NCBI GenBank assembly: GCA_030018895.1 | Contig: JASEHM010000048.1 | Span: 1-7,150, forward strand | DNA length: 7,150 bases | From: Candidatus Omnitrophota bacterium | GTDB taxonomy: Bacteria; Omnitrophota; Gorgyraeia; Gygaellales; Profunditerraquicolaceae | Direction: 5' to 3' | Shown here: positions 1 through 5,944 of the stretch, one piece after another | Layout: the number at the start of each line of letters is the position of its first letter | How positions within the stretch are numbered: position 1 is the stretch's first letter | Translations under genes and position numbers: made by a program | Notes under the pieces: model-generated | The model's database searches: none | Told to the model about the DNA's origin: nothing | Seen by the model: the letters and a program-made list of their open reading frames with translations, nothing else

Positions 1-10
1 AGGCATATTT

Positions 11-40
11 CTGGATTGTCCGGTCAAGCCGGACAATGAC
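11..40. repeat. Short dispersed-type palindrome downstream of mrdA
   Basis: ATTGTCCGG (15-23) and CCGGACAAT (29-37) form a perfect 9-bp stem with the loop TCAAG, in the setting CTGG-stem-GAC. The layout resembles the widespread bacterial repeats of the form GGATTcccg...cgggAATGAC. No U tract follows the stem on the minus strand, so it is not a typical intrinsic terminator for mrdA, though it could protect the 3' end of the transcript. The window edge may cut a larger repeat. Confidence 0.5.
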
Positions 41-95
41 AACTATTATTCAAGGTTCAAGTTAATTACGAAAGAACTGAAAAAACCAGTGTTAA

Positions 96-1811
96 CTAAA
101 TAATCCCCTGCTCAAGCATTTTTTCTATAATCTGCTTTGTTACCAAACAAGCGTAATAACCCGGGCCTCCCCGCTCAAGAAATACGCAAATAACATACCT
201 GGGCTCTTTGAAAGGGAAAAAACCCACAAACCAAGAATGGGATGCACCAGGCGGAGCCTGCGCAGTGCCGGTTTTACCTGCCACAGAAACCAATAAACCG
301 GACAAGATATTAGCTGTCCCTTCTGAATCTGAAACAACCTCTCTTAGGCCCTGCCGGATTTCATTCAGGGTATTTTCTTTAAAAAAAAGATGCCTCGCCC
401 TTCTCTGAGAAGCACCTATATCGCCTCCGTTGATTGCTTTAGTTATATAAGGCCTGACCAAATACCCTTTATTCGCGAATACCGCCATCATCCGTGCCAT
501 TTGTAAAGGAGTGACCAGCACATCACCCTGTCCTATACTTAAATTTGCGGTATCTCCGTCATACCAACGTTTAAACATATCAGCCTTTTTCCATAACGGA
601 GAAGGCAGAAAACCAGCTGTTTCATAAAACAATTCAAACGGGATAACTTTGGATAAACCAAACTTAAGGCCATAATTATATATCAACTGAGCCCCAAGAA
701 GCAGGCCGGTTTTATAGAAATATACATTGCAGGAATGCGCAATTGCCGAATGCAAACTTTGCTGATTATGCGTACTCCAGCAATTAAATTGCTTTTTCCC
801 TACTTGTGTGCTGCCCTGACAATTAAAAGTTGTTGAAGGATTTATTTTTTTTGTTTCTAAAGCTGCCGCTGCCACTATTATTTTAAATATTGAGCCAGCA
901 GGATATGCAGCGCTGATAGCCCGGTTTATTAATGGCGCATCAGGATCATTAAAAAAATTAGGAATAGAATCTAAGCTTTTGTCAACAAATGCAGAAAGAG
1001 AAAAATTTGGAAAACTAGCCATGGCGAGGATCTCTCCGGTATAAGGGTCCATTATTACGACAGCTCCTTTTTTGTCTAAAAAAGCGTCTTCTGCTATTTT
1101 TTGAAGCCTTAAATCTAAAGTCAATTGTATATCTTTACCATTAACAGGCTGTTTAAAACCTAATACCCGCGTAAGTTTTCCGCGATGATCTACCTCAAAA
1201 GACAAGCCTCCTTCTTCCTGGCGCAAATAATAATCATACCTTTCTTCCACACCGCCAAACCCTACAATATCTTTCTGCCTATAACCATAATCCTCTAATT
1301 TCCTCAGGCGCCAATGGTCAATCTCGCTAAGATAACCAATAACATGACAGGCAAGCCTTTGATGAGGATAATGCCTTAAGGGCACAGGCAAGACAACTAA
1401 ACCGGGATTTTGAAGCCTTATCTGCTCAAGCGCGATTGCCTCCTTTAAATCAATATTCTTTAGGAATGTAACAGGCGTGGAGGAGGCAATCCTCTCGGAT
1501 TTAGCTGTATTTTTTATTCCTTTTAATTTTGTTCCCAGGATATTAGATATATTCGTCAACACCTTATTAAACGCAGGCTTATTTTGCGGAAAAATAACAA
1601 CATCATAAGAAAGCCTGCTATCAGTGATAACATTATTGTTTCGATCAAGAATTTTGCCTCTTAAACCGGAGTGCGGCAAGAGCCTTATGCAATTTTTATC
1701 GCTTTGCCGGCGGTATTTCCTTGCGCCTATCACCTGAAGATTAAAAAGGGCGGCAATCAGGAATATAAATATAAAAACGCCTGCAAGTTTGATTATCCTT
1801 AATCTGAACAT
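96..1811 (-). CDS. mrdA: Penicillin-binding protein 2 (elongasome peptidoglycan DD-transpeptidase)
   Basis: Class B PBP of 571 residues that crosslinks peptidoglycan during side-wall elongation, acting with the RodA glycosyltransferase and MreBCD. The sequence shows one N-terminal membrane anchor (about residues 8-28), then the dimerisation/pedestal domain starting with RGKILDRN (51-58), then the transpeptidase domain. All three active-site motifs are present: SIFK with nucleophile S307 and K310, SCN (360-362) and KTGT (513-516). Length is slightly below the usual 600-650. C331, C344, H348 and C361 lie where a zinc site has been described in Acinetobacter PBP2. The ATG at 1811 follows a TAA by one base (TAAGATG), but no strong Shine-Dalgarno sequence is seen, only GGAA 14 bases upstream. 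It is the last visible gene of the mre operon. The family call is very secure. Confidence 0.97.
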   Translation of the reverse strand: MFRLRIIKLAGVFIFIFLIAALFNLQVIGARKYRRQSDKNCIRLLPHSGLRGKILDRNNNVITDSRLSYDVVIFPQNKPAFNKVLTNISNILGTKLKGIKNTAKSERIASSTPVTFLKNIDLKEAIALEQIRLQNPGLVVLPVPLRHYPHQRLACHVIGYLSEIDHWRLRKLEDYGYRQKDIVGFGGVEERYDYYLRQEEGGLSFEVDHRGKLTRVLGFKQPVNGKDIQLTLDLRLQKIAEDAFLDKKGAVVIMDPYTGEILAMASFPNFSLSAFVDKSLDSIPNFFNDPDAPLINRAISAAYPAGSIFKIIVAAAALETKKINPSTTFNCQGSTQVGKKQFNCWSTHNQQSLHSAIAHSCNVYFYKTGLLLGAQLIYNYGLKFGLSKVIPFELFYETAGFLPSPLWKKADMFKRWYDGDTANLSIGQGDVLVTPLQMARMMAVFANKGYLVRPYITKAINGGDIGASQRRARHLFFKENTLNEIRQGLREVVSDSEGTANILSGLLVSVAGKTGTAQAPPGASHSWFVGFFPFKEPRYVICVFLERGGPGYYACLVTKQIIEKMLEQGII

Positions 1812-1812
1812 C

Positions 1813-1853
1813 TTATTTGTAATTTTCCATTCTCGCTACTCTCCGCTTCATCT
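1813..1853 (-). pseudogene. Displaced original 3' end of mreD (fossil)
   Basis: Reading on the minus strand, this stretch encodes MKRRVARMENYK followed by TAA one base before the mrdA ATG. Deleting the adjacent element (1856-2018) and one flanking TA fuses it in frame to mreD codon 149 through a Lys codon, adding 13 residues to give a basic cytoplasmic tail. That is inference from the sequence, but frame, length (about 160-162 residues, typical of MreD) and charge all agree. It may still be translated as a 12-codon ORF leading into mrdA, although no ribosome binding site is seen for it. Confidence 0.55.
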
Positions 1854-1855
1854 TA

Positions 1856-2018
1856 CTGAGCTACGCATAAGTAATGGAAAGATTTGTAAGCTTATCTTTG
1901 GCCTGCTGCGGCGTTGCTCCTCCTCAGCGTAGTGCGTTGACTACGCCTTCGTCGTCGCGCCTTGCATCAGGCTCAAATCTAAGCTTACAAATCTTTCCAT
2001 TACTTATGCGTAACTCAG
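1856..2018. mobile_element. 163-bp MITE-like palindromic element inserted in mreD
   Basis: The arms 1856-1894 and 1980-2018 are inverted repeats matching at 38 of 39 positions; the only mismatch is C1861 against A2013. The dinucleotide TA flanks both ends (1854-1855 and 2019-2020), as expected from the target duplication of IS630/Tc1-mariner-type transposition. The 85-bp centre is GC-rich (45 of 70 bases at 1901-1970, well above the surroundings) and is itself an imperfect palindrome, closing with the hairpin GCGTAGT (1927-1933) / ACTACGC (1940-1946). There is no transposase, so it would be non-autonomous. On the minus strand one frame stays open until a TGA at 1926-1924, giving mreD a new tail. 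It could alternatively be a REP/BIME-like repeat; the TA flanks and in-frame excision favour transposition. Confidence 0.8.
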
Positions 2019-2460
2019 TAGAAACTAACAGAAAAACAATTGCAGTATAAAATGCCCCTACAATAACGATACGCAAAATTATCCCGGGAGGGATAATTTT
2101 GCCGGAACAAATAAATATCAGTGCGCAAAAGATATTATGAACAATAGCAACAATAAATACTAACCCCATACGAATAGGTAATTCATCAAAGGATAATTTA
2201 GAAGATAATTTTATAATAAAAAAACTCCATAGCGGAAATAAAAACGTATTTATGAAAGAGCAGGAGGCAAACGTATCTTTAAAAATACCGGCAAATAAAC
2301 TTAAAACAACAGCCCAGGCTGGTTTTAAAACCAAACTTACAATTATTACGCTAATCAGAAGAAGATCCGGTTTTACATTAAAAATCTTAAAATAATCCAG
2401 AAATACCGCCTGGCAAATACCTAAAATCAAAACAAAAAAAAAGAACTTTAAATTTCTCAT
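1924..2460 (-). CDS. mreD: Rod shape-determining protein MreD, C-terminus replaced by inserted element
   Basis: Polytopic inner-membrane protein of the elongasome that partners MreC and helps regulate PBP2/RodA. It is very hydrophobic with about five membrane segments, and carries the family-like motifs KPDLLLI and, in the second segment, AGIFKDTF. I prefer the ATG at 2460 (178 residues): GGGAG lies 5 bases upstream. A GTG two codons earlier (2466) overlaps that ribosome binding site. Identification rests on topology, these weak motifs and position between mreC and mrdA. The last 31 residues, from the Thr after LLVS, are encoded by the palindromic element and are unlike an MreD tail: charged, with ARRDDEG. 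The body before the insertion is complete, so the protein is probably functional. A run of nine T in the coding strand near the start (2434-2442) is a possible slippage site. Confidence 0.9.
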   Translation of the reverse strand: MRNLKFFFFVLILGICQAVFLDYFKIFNVKPDLLLISVIIVSLVLKPAWAVVLSLFAGIFKDTFASCSFINTFLFPLWSFFIIKLSSKLSFDELPIRMGLVFIVAIVHNIFCALIFICSGKIIPPGIILRIVIVGAFYTAIVFLLVSTELRISNGKICKLRFEPDARRDDEGVVNALR

Positions 2461-2465
2461 ATTCA

Positions 2466-2470
2466 CTCCC
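2466..2470 (-). promoter_or_regulatory. Ribosome binding site deciding the mreD start
   Basis: GGGAG on the minus strand ends five bases before the ATG at 2460 and overlaps the alternative GTG at 2466, so ATG is the better start. Confidence 0.6.
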
Positions 2471-2489
2471 GAGCGCCTGCTGTAGTTGA

Positions 2490-3281
2490 CTATTGCAAAA
2501 TCACCAGAACCTCTTCAATATTATTAAGGTTAACAATTGGTTTTATCAAGGCATAACGGCCAAGGCCGGAAAATTCAAAACCCAACCCTACAACTGTGCC
2601 AATCAAGAGGCCCTTTGGATAAAGGCCGTTTAAACCGGAAGTAACTACTGCATCCTGAATTTTTATATCAGCCTCGGAAGGCAGATACTTCATTATCAAA
2701 TTTTTGCCTAAGGTGCCGCAAACCAATCCTTCTTGACGACTGCGTTGAATTAAACCTGAAACGGCAATATTCGGATCATTTATAAGCAGGACTTTACTGT
2801 TAAACCTTAAAACCTCAACTACACAGCCAACCATTCCCAGATAATTTATAACCGTCATACCCTCTCTTATGCCGTGAGATGAACCTTTATCAATTATTAG
2901 GGCCTGAGACCAACTATCTAGAGAACGGCCTATTACTAAAGAAGTAGCCAATCTATAAGCAGATTTTTGCTTAAGGCCGAGCGCATCTTTTAACCGTTTG
3001 TTTTCTAAAAAAACCTCCGTTTGCGCATTAAGCCTATTATTTAATTCATCAAGTTTTTGACGAAGTTTTTCGTTTTCGACGTAATTACGATGATAAAATA
3101 TTATGGCACCGGCCTCACGCCGAATTGCTGAAAATAAACCTAAAGGTAATTTTAAGAAACTAAGAAAGGGTGTTTTAAAAAACGGATTTGCTAAATAAAG
3201 GGATAAAGAAAGCAGAATTATTAGAGCGAAAAATATTGGTTTTTTAATTTTGAATCTAAACACATCTTTAAATGGCTGCAA
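2490..3281 (-). CDS. mreC: Rod shape-determining protein MreC
   Basis: Bitopic elongasome scaffold whose periplasmic part binds and activates PBP2. The order is as expected: short cytoplasmic N-terminus, one membrane segment (about 15-32), coiled coil (about 67-100, ENEKLRQKLDEL onward) and a double beta-barrel domain (about 110-263) with family-like stretches VIGRSLDSW, IDKGSSHGIREGM, GLVCG and TSGLNGLYPKGLLIG. Its 263 residues are within the usual range. It begins nine bases after the mreB stop. The first codon is TTG at 3281 and no Shine-Dalgarno sequence is evident; a GTG at 3263 (giving MFRFKIKKPIFF, 257 residues) is an equally credible start. No ATG occurs before the conserved domain, so a non-ATG start, probably coupled to mreB termination, is likely. 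Confidence 0.94.
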   Translation of the reverse strand: MQPFKDVFRFKIKKPIFFALIILLSLSLYLANPFFKTPFLSFLKLPLGLFSAIRREAGAIIFYHRNYVENEKLRQKLDELNNRLNAQTEVFLENKRLKDALGLKQKSAYRLATSLVIGRSLDSWSQALIIDKGSSHGIREGMTVINYLGMVGCVVEVLRFNSKVLLINDPNIAVSGLIQRSRQEGLVCGTLGKNLIMKYLPSEADIKIQDAVVTSGLNGLYPKGLLIGTVVGLGFEFSGLGRYALIKPIVNLNNIEEVLVILQ

Positions 3282-3290
3282 GCTTACAGC

Positions 3291-4367
3291 TTACGTATAT
3301 ATTTCGGATTTTGTAGAAACAGTAACTTTCTTAAGATAATGTATTTCGTCCAGCACTTTTCCTGTACCATTTGCAACCGCGGTGAGAGGATCATCAGCAA
3401 TATGAACTGGCAAACCGGTTTCTTCAGAGATTAATTTATCCAGCCCCTTTAATAACGAGCCGCCTCCGGCTAAAACTATACCATGCCCTATTAAATCCGC
3501 GGCAAGTTCCGGAGGGGTTCTCTCTAATGATATCCTGGCAATTTCTAATATGGCGCGCAAAGTCTCCTGCAAGGCATCCCTTATTTCCTCTGAAGTTATG
3601 GTAATCATCTTAGGCAGGCCTGAAATCAAATCCCTCCCTTTTACCTCTAACGTCATTTCTTCCTCTAGTGGATAAGCTGAGCCAATCTTTATTTTCATAT
3701 CTTCGGCAGTACGCTCCCCCACCATAAGATTATATGTCTTTTTGAGATACTCAATAACTGCCTGATCCATTTCATCTCCGGCAATGCGTATGGATTTAGA
3801 AAAAACAGTGCCTGCTAAAGAAATTACCGCAACCTCTGTGGTCCCACCGCCAATATCAATTATCATATTACCTATAGGTTCCTGTATGGGAAGGCCTACG
3901 CCTATAGCTGCGGCAATTGGTTCCTCAATTAAAAAAACCTCCCTTGCCCCTGCGCGCTCCGCAGAATCCTTAACTGCGCGTTTCTCAACTTCTGTTATTC
4001 CTGAAGGGATAGCTATTACAATTCTCGGTCTTACCAGAACACGACGCTTATGCACCTTTTTTATAAAATACCGCAGCATCGCTTCAGTTATTTCAAAATC
4101 AGCGATAACGCCGTCTTTCATCGGCCTGATTGCTATTATATTACCGGGCGTACGGCCGAGCATGCGTTTTGCTTCTTCTCCAACCGCCAATATGCGGCTT
4201 GAATTACGCTCTCTTGCCACAACTGAAGGCTCACAAAGAACTACGCCTTCCCCTTTTACATAGACAAGGGTAGTAGCAGTGCCCAAATCAATACCCATAT
4301 CATTTGAAAATAAACCAAAGATGTAATTAAAAACTTTTTTTGCCACTCCATTGAACTTAATCATCAT
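3291..4367 (-). CDS. mreB: Rod shape-determining protein MreB (bacterial actin)
   Basis: ATP-dependent actin homologue that forms membrane-bound filaments guiding the PBP2/RodA synthase. In its 358 residues I see: phosphate-1 loop GIDLGTATT (25-33), the catalytic-region IEEPIAAAIG (147-156), phosphate-2 IIDIGGGTTEVAV (169-181) and the adenosine motif GIVLAGGGSLLKGLD (296-310). The N-terminus before SNDMGIDLG (MMIKFNGVAKKVFNYIFGLF) is longer than the E. coli one and amphipathic, suiting membrane binding. The phosphate-1 loop has Thr32 where most MreBs have Asn (GTANT). Two ATGs in tandem (4367, 4364) follow AGGAG at 4 and 7 bases; the second is spaced better. It is the first gene of the mre operon, behind its own promoter. 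Very secure. Confidence 0.98.
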   Translation of the reverse strand: MMIKFNGVAKKVFNYIFGLFSNDMGIDLGTATTLVYVKGEGVVLCEPSVVARERNSSRILAVGEEAKRMLGRTPGNIIAIRPMKDGVIADFEITEAMLRYFIKKVHKRRVLVRPRIVIAIPSGITEVEKRAVKDSAERAGAREVFLIEEPIAAAIGVGLPIQEPIGNMIIDIGGGTTEVAVISLAGTVFSKSIRIAGDEMDQAVIEYLKKTYNLMVGERTAEDMKIKIGSAYPLEEEMTLEVKGRDLISGLPKMITITSEEIRDALQETLRAILEIARISLERTPPELAADLIGHGIVLAGGGSLLKGLDKLISEETGLPVHIADDPLTAVANGTGKVLDEIHYLKKVTVSTKSEIYT

Positions 4368-4371
4368 TTAT

Positions 4372-4376
4372 CTCCT
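4372..4376 (-). promoter_or_regulatory. Ribosome binding site of mreB
   Basis: AGGAG on the minus strand, 4 bases before the ATG at 4367 and 7 bases before the ATG at 4364. The spacing slightly favours the second Met as the true start. Confidence 0.65.
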
Positions 4377-4396
4377 GCATTATTAAGATAAAAAAA

Positions 4397-4425
4397 ATTG
4401 TAACAGAAATCAAACCCTATGTCAA
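4397..4425 (-). promoter_or_regulatory. Sigma70-type promoter for mreBCD-mrdA
   Basis: On the minus strand the -35 box TTGACA (4425-4420) and the -10 box TACAAT (4402-4397) are separated by 17 bases, and a TG one base before the -10 makes it an extended -10. The DNA upstream of the -35 is strongly A/T-rich, like an UP element. Transcription would start near 4390, giving a leader of only about 23 bases before mreB. It lies in the 91-base gap after aroA, so the cell-shape operon need not depend on aroA transcription. Confidence 0.75.
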
Positions 4426-4458
4426 ATAAAAATTTAGGACAAAATTATTAATATTTTT

Positions 4459-5811
4459 TTAACCATCTAAATTCCGCAGGAGATTGATAAAATTAGGAAA
4501 GGACTTATTTATGCAAGAGATGTCATCTATGCGGGTTTTACCTAAAGCAGCAAGCCCGGCTATTGCCATGCTCATTGCAGTCCGATGATCCCCAAAACTC
4601 CTAACTCCAACCCCTGTAAGTTGTTTTACGCCTTCTATGGCAATATTCTCATCTTCTCCGGATTTAAAAACTTTAATATGCGCCTTCATCTTTGTCAAAT
4701 TAGCGCGCATAGATTCAATTCGGTCAGTTTCTTTTACGCGCAGCTCCCCTATTCCCTCAAAAACAGTTTTGCCTTTCGCAAAACAAGCAGCCACCATGAG
4801 GATAGGCAGCTCATCAATTAAAGAAGGAACCTCTTCTTTTCTTATCTTTGTGGCCTTTAAAAAACTCCCTTTTACAATAATATCTCCTACTGGCTCGCTT
4901 AAAGAATTAACATTTAAAAGTTGAATTCTCGCATTCATCCTTTTTAAAACCCTAAGAATGCCTATGCGCGAAGGATTTAAACTTACCTCTTTTATCAGGA
5001 TATCTGAACCTGGTATAATTGCGGCAAGAACAATAAAAAACGCTGCCCCTGATATATCCGCCGGTATATAAATTTTTTTCGGTGAAGTCATCTCCTTAAG
5101 GCCTTTTAAAACTATCATATTTTGCCTGGCCCTATTTATAGGATTAACCTTTATATCTACTTTAAATAATTTTAGCATCCGTTCAGTATGATCGCGCGTC
5201 GCAACTCGTTCAATAATGCATGTTTTGCCTTTTGCGTAAAGGCCTGCTAATAAAATTGCGGATTTTACCTGTGCTGACGCAACCGGCATCTTATAAGTAA
5301 TACCTTTTAGATTACCTCCCTTAATAATAATAGGAAGATATTCTTCGTTTAAGATTTGATGATTAATTCTTGAGGCTTTTATTACAGCTCCCATCATCCG
5401 TAACGGTTCATTAACGCGGCGCATAGGCCTTTTAGAAAGCGATTTATCAGCAGCTAATTTGACTTGAAAATTCTGGCCCGCTAAAACGCCTAAAAGAAGA
5501 CGCAGTGTTGTGCCTGAAGCGCCTGCAAAAAGAAAGCTTTTAGGTTTCTTTAATCCCCAAAGGCCTTTTCCTGCCACAGTAACCGCAGAAGAAAATAACC
5601 CCCTGCGTCTCTGTGTTATTTTTATCCCTAACTTCTTTAAGTTTTTTAGCGTAGAAGAACAATCTTCATTAAGAGGAACATTTTCAATTCTTGTTTTACC
5701 TTTACTTAAAGAGCTGACGATTAAGGCTCGGTGGGCTATAGATTTATCGCCTAAAAGAAGGATCTTTCCTTTAACAGGGGAAGAAATTGTTTTAATGACA
5801 TAAGGAATCAT
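4459..5811 (-). CDS. aroA: 3-phosphoshikimate 1-carboxyvinyltransferase (EPSP synthase)
   Basis: Sixth step of the shikimate pathway: joins phosphoenolpyruvate to shikimate-3-phosphate, giving EPSP for chorismate and aromatic amino acids; cytosolic. From the ATG at 5811 it has 450 residues, a normal length. Motifs in order: GDKSIAHRAL (21-30, family GDKSISHRA), GASGTTLR (97-104, the PEP/glyphosate loop), SKRPM with R128, SAQVKSAILLAGL (from 179), DISGAAFF (252-259), the catalytic Asp in IDELP (D333), ELRVKETDRI (356-365), GDHRTAM (407-413) and NKSFPNF near the C-terminus. The loop has Ala and Ser where E. coli has Asn-Ala, but keeps the Gly. I prefer ATG 5811 to the in-frame TTG at 5826 because GAGG lies 9 bases before it. 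It is separated from the preceding gene by a terminator. Confidence 0.97.
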   Translation of the reverse strand: MIPYVIKTISSPVKGKILLLGDKSIAHRALIVSSLSKGKTRIENVPLNEDCSSTLKNLKKLGIKITQRRRGLFSSAVTVAGKGLWGLKKPKSFLFAGASGTTLRLLLGVLAGQNFQVKLAADKSLSKRPMRRVNEPLRMMGAVIKASRINHQILNEEYLPIIIKGGNLKGITYKMPVASAQVKSAILLAGLYAKGKTCIIERVATRDHTERMLKLFKVDIKVNPINRARQNMIVLKGLKEMTSPKKIYIPADISGAAFFIVLAAIIPGSDILIKEVSLNPSRIGILRVLKRMNARIQLLNVNSLSEPVGDIIVKGSFLKATKIRKEEVPSLIDELPILMVAACFAKGKTVFEGIGELRVKETDRIESMRANLTKMKAHIKVFKSGEDENIAIEGVKQLTGVGVRSFGDHRTAMSMAIAGLAALGKTRIDDISCINKSFPNFINLLRNLDG

Positions 5812-5820
5812 ATTGCTAGG

Positions 5821-5824
5821 CCTC
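5821..5824 (-). promoter_or_regulatory. Ribosome binding site deciding the aroA start
   Basis: GAGG on the minus strand lies 9 bases before the ATG at 5811 and overlaps the upstream TTG at 5826, which would have no binding site of its own. Confidence 0.5.
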
Positions 5825-5872
5825 AAACCGCGTCTTCAACCGTCTTTTCCCGGAGGACTTTAGGGTTAAGGC

Positions 5873-5906
5873 CAAAAAAAATCTGTCCTCTGGACAGATT
5901 TTTTTG
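5873..5906. terminator. Intrinsic terminator after the coiled-coil gene (bidirectional form)
   Basis: A perfect 8-bp stem, ATCTGTCC (5881-5888) with GGACAGAT (5892-5899), has a 3-base loop and is flanked by A7 on the left and a T run on the right, so it can end transcription on either strand. On the minus strand the U tract follows the stem 40-odd bases after the stop of the coiled-coil gene. This marks the end of that transcription unit and separates it from aroA. Confidence 0.85.
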
Positions 5907-5944
5907 ACCACAAAAGGCCTCGCACCACTTTTGAGGTTCATCTA

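Noticed and set aside
4..6. ATG on the minus strand at the window edge as a rodA start
   Set aside because: There is no ribosome binding site before it and only two codons are visible.
208..408. Plus-strand open frame opposite the 3' end of mrdA
   Set aside because: It overlaps the conserved KTGT region of PBP2 on the other strand and has no support of its own.
1856..2018. Reading the mreD element as an intrinsic terminator or a CRISPR unit
   Set aside because: The stem is not followed by a U tract on either strand and there are no regularly spaced direct repeats; the TA flanks and terminal inverted repeats fit a mobile element better.
3276..3289. Near-palindrome CTGCAAGCTTACAG at the mreB-mreC junction
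   Set aside because: Too short and imperfect to call an operator or hairpin; its AAGCTTACA resembles part of the element arm but this is likely coincidence.
3784..4263. Plus-strand open frame of 159 residues opposite mreB
   Set aside because: It lies wholly within the conserved mreB coding sequence, has low-complexity Ile/Ser/Thr/Pro composition and no family resemblance; it is an antisense shadow.
4585..5803. Three plus-strand open frames opposite aroA
   Set aside because: All lie inside the aroA frame, whose motifs are complete; they show no recognisable domains.
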